A DNA stretch of 64,000 nt, from contig NC_091046.1 in the NCBI RefSeq assembly GCF_963966145.1, forward strand, positions 7,874,001 to 7,938,000, given 5' to 3'. Source of the stretch: Tenebrio molitor (Eukaryota; Arthropoda; Insecta; Coleoptera; Tenebrionidae). A model generated the notes under the pieces. It saw nothing but the letters and a program-made list of their open reading frames with translations, made no database searches and had not been told where the DNA came from. Of this stretch, positions 60,134 through 64,000 are shown piece after piece; positions within the stretch are counted from its first letter, which is position 1, and each line of letters opens with the position of its first letter. A program made the translations under genes and the position numbers.

Positions 60134-63100
60134 ATATTTTTCTACGGAGTACTTCGTCTTTTTTACATCAGTGCACAGTGTCGTTTTCGAAATTGGTACA
60201 CACAAACACACACACACATACATACATATTCACATATACACACCCACGATCATGTCGTAAATTGTTAAGTTTTATGTAGTGCCCAACAACCGCCAGACTA
60301 CTGTAAGGACGTTTTTATCGCGAAACTCGTACTTTTTCTGCGAGACAAATTCAAAATGTGTTTCGTTTTCGTGTGATGATAATGCGTACAAATTATCTAG
60401 TCGATGTGTCAACCTTACGGTATTCTTGGATGCGTTGATGTCACTAACTGATAGTCCAAGATCTCATTTCATTCCAATGTGCGTCAATTGCCAAGCCAGT
60501 TTAATTTACAAAACAGCGATATTATGAGCTGATTATATTTTGTGCCAAATGAATATGGCCAGTGGCAATACTCGGAGTCAGAATATCACTTGTTTTTATA
60601 CACTTTGTTTTTTAATTTAATTCGTACGTATTCTGTTAGTGTTTTTTCTTTTAAATTTGAAACTCTATCCGAAAGTCAGCTGGTTCTGTTTCGTCTCCTG
60701 TTCGACTAGGTGTTGCGTTTGTTGCAAAAATGTGAACTGGAAAACCTAGTCAGCACTCATCAGGGCTGACTAATACCGTTTCTGCTTCTGACGAAAGCGT
60801 AATTGTTGAAATATTGTGTGATGTAAGTTTTATTGGCCATTTTGTTAATTTGTTCTTGCAATAGACACTAATTGATTATCCGGCCTTCGTTTAATCCGTG
60901 CAAACTGTGTCGGTGATTACTACTGCCACTGCTACTTCTAATTTTCTTAAAATTGTTTTGATCCCAATAATCTTAGAGTGCCTGTTGTACCCAATTTTAC
61001 AAAATACTGCACCACTAGTTATTGCGTAATGGAAACCAACTCAATTTAACAAAAACGGAAAAGCTTGATGAACCTTTTGAAATAGATCACAAATTAATGA
61101 TAGGGTAACTACTATGATTCTTGACAACAACTGTAAACAACACTTTGAACAACTTATCGTACTTATCATTCAGGAACGACCCAGAGTGTCTGGTAACATG
61201 TACTGTTATTTAAAAAAATGAGAGCTTATACAACTTTGAGTGATTTTTATTGTAGTTATTGCCAGTATACCAATTACGTAATCAATCAGTCAATTTGGAT
61301 TAATTTCAAAGTTGCAGATTGTAAATTTGATCTTCACTTGAAAAGTATTAACAGTAAAAATTAAAATTAATTTCAAGGCAATTAGCGGTTTAATTAAGAA
61401 CTTTGTGAAAAGTCGAAACGGATTTTTGATCTGAATTATTTATGAAGATGATAGATTGACGGGACCGTATTAACTTGACGCAAATAATTTACCAAGGAGT
61501 AAGCTCTTTATTTTGTTCAATCTCTGTCTGCTCCTTAATTTACAGGTTAATATGCTGAACATTAATTAATCAATCACCTTTAGCTCACAACAGATCAGCA
61601 AGCGCATGTTTATTATTTCGATATTCATGCACATAATCAGTTGTAGGAAAAACGAATCATCACGTCAGGGTAATAAAGAATCATAATCTTAATTGATTAT
61701 TGAAAGTTTAAAATTCAACGGAGACAAACACAAGTAACGAAAATCTAATATTTCGACTACTAATGAATTTTAGCTGGTGTTGCTTTTTAAATTGTGTTGT
61801 GCTTTAAGCACCATCATAAAATGATCTGACACTATTTTTCTATAAATTTTTGATATTTCTTGTAAGATCGGCTGAAGGGGAAAATAACAATCATCGAAGA
61901 AAGACATAATTTCTGATCTGAGCACCGCGTGACAATTGTAAAATAGTGAATTCTTGAGTATCTTGAGAAACATATCGATTAAGAGTTTGAAATCAGTGTC
62001 CATCCATATTAGTGCCGATATTTACCAAAAATCGATTGACTGTCGAATAAATTTAAGAGAATTTGAGAGACGCTGTAGGCCCGAATCAGCTCTTGTGGTG
62101 GACTGACATAAGTGAGAATGCAAAGTATTGGGCTCAATTTTAGATCAACTTAGATAATAGAAGCTCGAATCAGTTAAGACTAACGTTTATCACAACCGAT
62201 GCAGGTTAACGAAATGACTCTTAACGAAGACGAAAAATTCGACTTGAAAAAGAAGGCTGTAAAATGTGAATCGCGAGTGCTTTTCAAATTATAGGAGCTT
62301 GCACTTAAATATTTTCTATATCGACTTACTTTGTACTTGATCTTAGGAATAATTAAAATATTACCCCTCGTTTTTGTTTTGTGAATTGATGATAGACGTA
62401 CGTATTTTTTAAATTCCTTGCCTAAAGACGAACTATTCATATTTATGGGATGATTGTTGTTGTTTTGAAGAAAAAAAATGCTTTAATATAATTTTATTAC
62501 TTAGTAGATACGTAATGTTTAGATTTTGACGAGAATACGAATACTGTGATATTTGCACATTTCGTTATTACTGATTTAATTTTAATGAGAGTAATAACTT
62601 GATTAGTTATATATTTTTGATATCGAATTTTAAACGATGATAAAAATGTTGTCTTAAACTAAGCTTCATTTTCATTGGGCATTGTCTAAAGTTGAAGTTT
62701 GTGCTATTCTACGAGATGTATAAATTTTATCGGTTCTCGGCTATTCAATTTCGATAGCGGTTTTTCGTAAATTCGTTTCCGTGCCACATATATGAAATTG
62801 TTACCTGTTTTCTATATCCTCTGTATAAAATTTTTACAGTAATTGTGCCACACCCCTTGTTTTATATGTTAATGTTAAACGATAAACGTATGTTTAATTA
62901 TTTTTACTATTGTACGTAAGTTTATTAGATAAGTATTCACATTGTTAATCTTAAACCTAATCGGTTTTAAACCCTCTTTTTTATTTATGTATATTTATTT
63001 TTTCTCTTTTCAGAAAGTGTTGTCATTTTTTATGTTATTGCATGTACAAAGACATGGCTACTTAATTATTTAATTTGTTATTTTTTTATGTACCTATTTA

Positions 63101-63185
63101 AGTTTTTAAAGATTCTGTGAATCTCAGTTTTTGAAATCATCTTCTGTTATTAGTCAAAGAAGAAATAAATCTGATTCTGAATTAA
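60134..63185 (+). other. klu: probable klu 3' UTR
   Basis: After the TGA at 60131-60133 the DNA is AT-rich and non-coding. It contains a CA-rich microsatellite (60198-60228) and three K-box motifs TGTGAT (60372, 60817, 62545). AATAAA signals lie at 61672, 62046 and 63164. The last, in AGAAATAAATCTGATTCTG, looks most like a final cleavage region and would give a 3-kb UTR; earlier signals would give shorter forms. Frames at 60279-60527, 61770-62003 (-) and 62180-62440 (-) are unrecognised. Confidence 0.4.
60198..60228. repeat. CA-rich microsatellite in the 3' flank
   Basis: A run of CA dinucleotides passing into CATA units, about 65 bp after the klu stop codon. Confidence 0.8.
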
Positions 63186-64000
63186 ACATCTTTCTTATCT
63201 CATTCCCCTACTTTCCAAATCCACACAAATCACACAAGGTAAGTCGATTTATTGTTTTTTGTGCAAATTAATTTTGCTCCAGACGAACTGTCAGAAAATG
63301 CGTAAATTACAAAAAAAAAATAATGAGCTCGGCTTGATTTATTGTTAATCAGCTTTGTCCAGTTATGCAATTTAAACTCTTCATTTTTTGTTTTAACGTT
63401 AATTTGTTCCATTTTAGATCGTCATCGCCCGAAGGGTCGCACAGTTTACTGTATTTAAAGATGTAGAAACCTCTATTTATACAACCATTCCAGTCACAAA
63501 AAGTATCTGTATTAATCTTCCAGGTCGAGTCAATTTGACCTTTACGCATGAGTTCAGGTGTTAATAGAGAACGACGATTAAAATAGCGAATAAATCAGGC
63601 GGTAATAATTAATCGGACAAGATGCTGGACACGAGACGAGAAGATTTTTTGATCACGAAGAAAAACGTAAAATCACAGTGTGGTAAAAACAAAACAGAGA
63701 ACGGTGCCGGTCAGGTGGTACTACAAGGTACTATATTATGTATATGTAATAAAAGAAGGTCGCAATGACGAAACGATGAAATCGAGAGCTGAAAGAATGT
63801 CAATCAGAATCGGTGGCGAGTACGAAAGATAATAATAAAAGTGTCCGGTGGGCAAATGTGTGAAAAATGATAATTTGTTATGAGACAGAACGTCCAACAA
63901 CCATAAGTTTGGAACAATTGCCTAAATTAAAATTTATGGTATCAAACCAGTGCCAGTGAATGGAAATAGAGTTACCAAACCGGAGATACATAAACATCAA
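63186..64000. other. downstream flank, nothing recognised
   Basis: AT-rich DNA with two overlapping minus-strand frames (63230-63549) that show no domain. No further gene begins before the window ends. Confidence 0.45.

Overview
The window looks like insect nuclear DNA, most likely from a beetle (inference). It is AT-rich and almost gene-free, with many small inverted-repeat transposons and degenerate mariner-type transposases. It holds one clear protein gene, an arthropod-type EGR/WT1-class zinc-finger gene whose fingers match Klumpfuss. No rRNA, tRNA, CRISPR array or bacterial-style operon was seen.

Layout. 1-8.1 kb: non-coding DNA with three small inverted-repeat elements (1779-1919, 5926-6253, 6269-6632). 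8.1-8.34 kb: a possible untranslated first exon (initiator-like TCAGT to a strong GTAAGT donor). 8.3-18.5 kb: mostly AT-rich, with a mariner-type relic at 11.06-11.83 kb, a foldback element at 12.1 kb and a 20-bp minisatellite at 14.0 kb. 18.59-18.73 kb: a TATA box with a possible short exon. 18.7-28.4 kb: foldback elements at 21.2, 26.8 and possibly 27.9 kb, and a mariner relic at 24.26-24.78 kb. 28.5-29.2 kb: a GC-rich island that leads into a 2.2-kb complex tandem repeat (29.24-31.44 kb) with a period near 1 kb and a shorter internal motif. 34.0-35.0 kb: a strongly pyrimidine-biased kilobase. 38-40.3 kb: a MITE, then nested and abutting MITEs. 42.16-42.45 kb: an unassigned small ORF downstream of a perfect CRE palindrome. 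44.6-50.4 kb: one long-TIR MITE and two copies of a dispersed element. 52.6-53.2 kb: two foldback hairpins. 56.2-56.9 kb: a 15-bp inverted repeat spanning 712 bp.

The gene. The klu coding region (58667-60133, + strand) is one uninterrupted exon of 488 codons. It follows a probable 3' splice site at 58566 and a short upstream ORF whose TAA overlaps the first ATG. The protein has an N-terminal basic motif, low-complexity Asn and Ser/Pro regions, a PLDLS CtBP-type motif and four C-terminal C2H2 fingers. A long AT-rich 3' UTR probably runs to a polyadenylation signal at 63164. An in-frame stop just inside the acceptor means any further exons must be untranslated and lie upstream. The 58 kb of gene-poor DNA is therefore plausibly intron and regulatory territory of this gene, but nothing in the sequence proves it.

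Nothing here amounts to a clear new multi-gene system. The most unusual structures are the 29-31 kb tandem repeat, the group of foldback elements with a GC-rich core, a MITE carrying two perfect CREs, and the stop-start overlap at the klu start. All identity judgements were made by eye.
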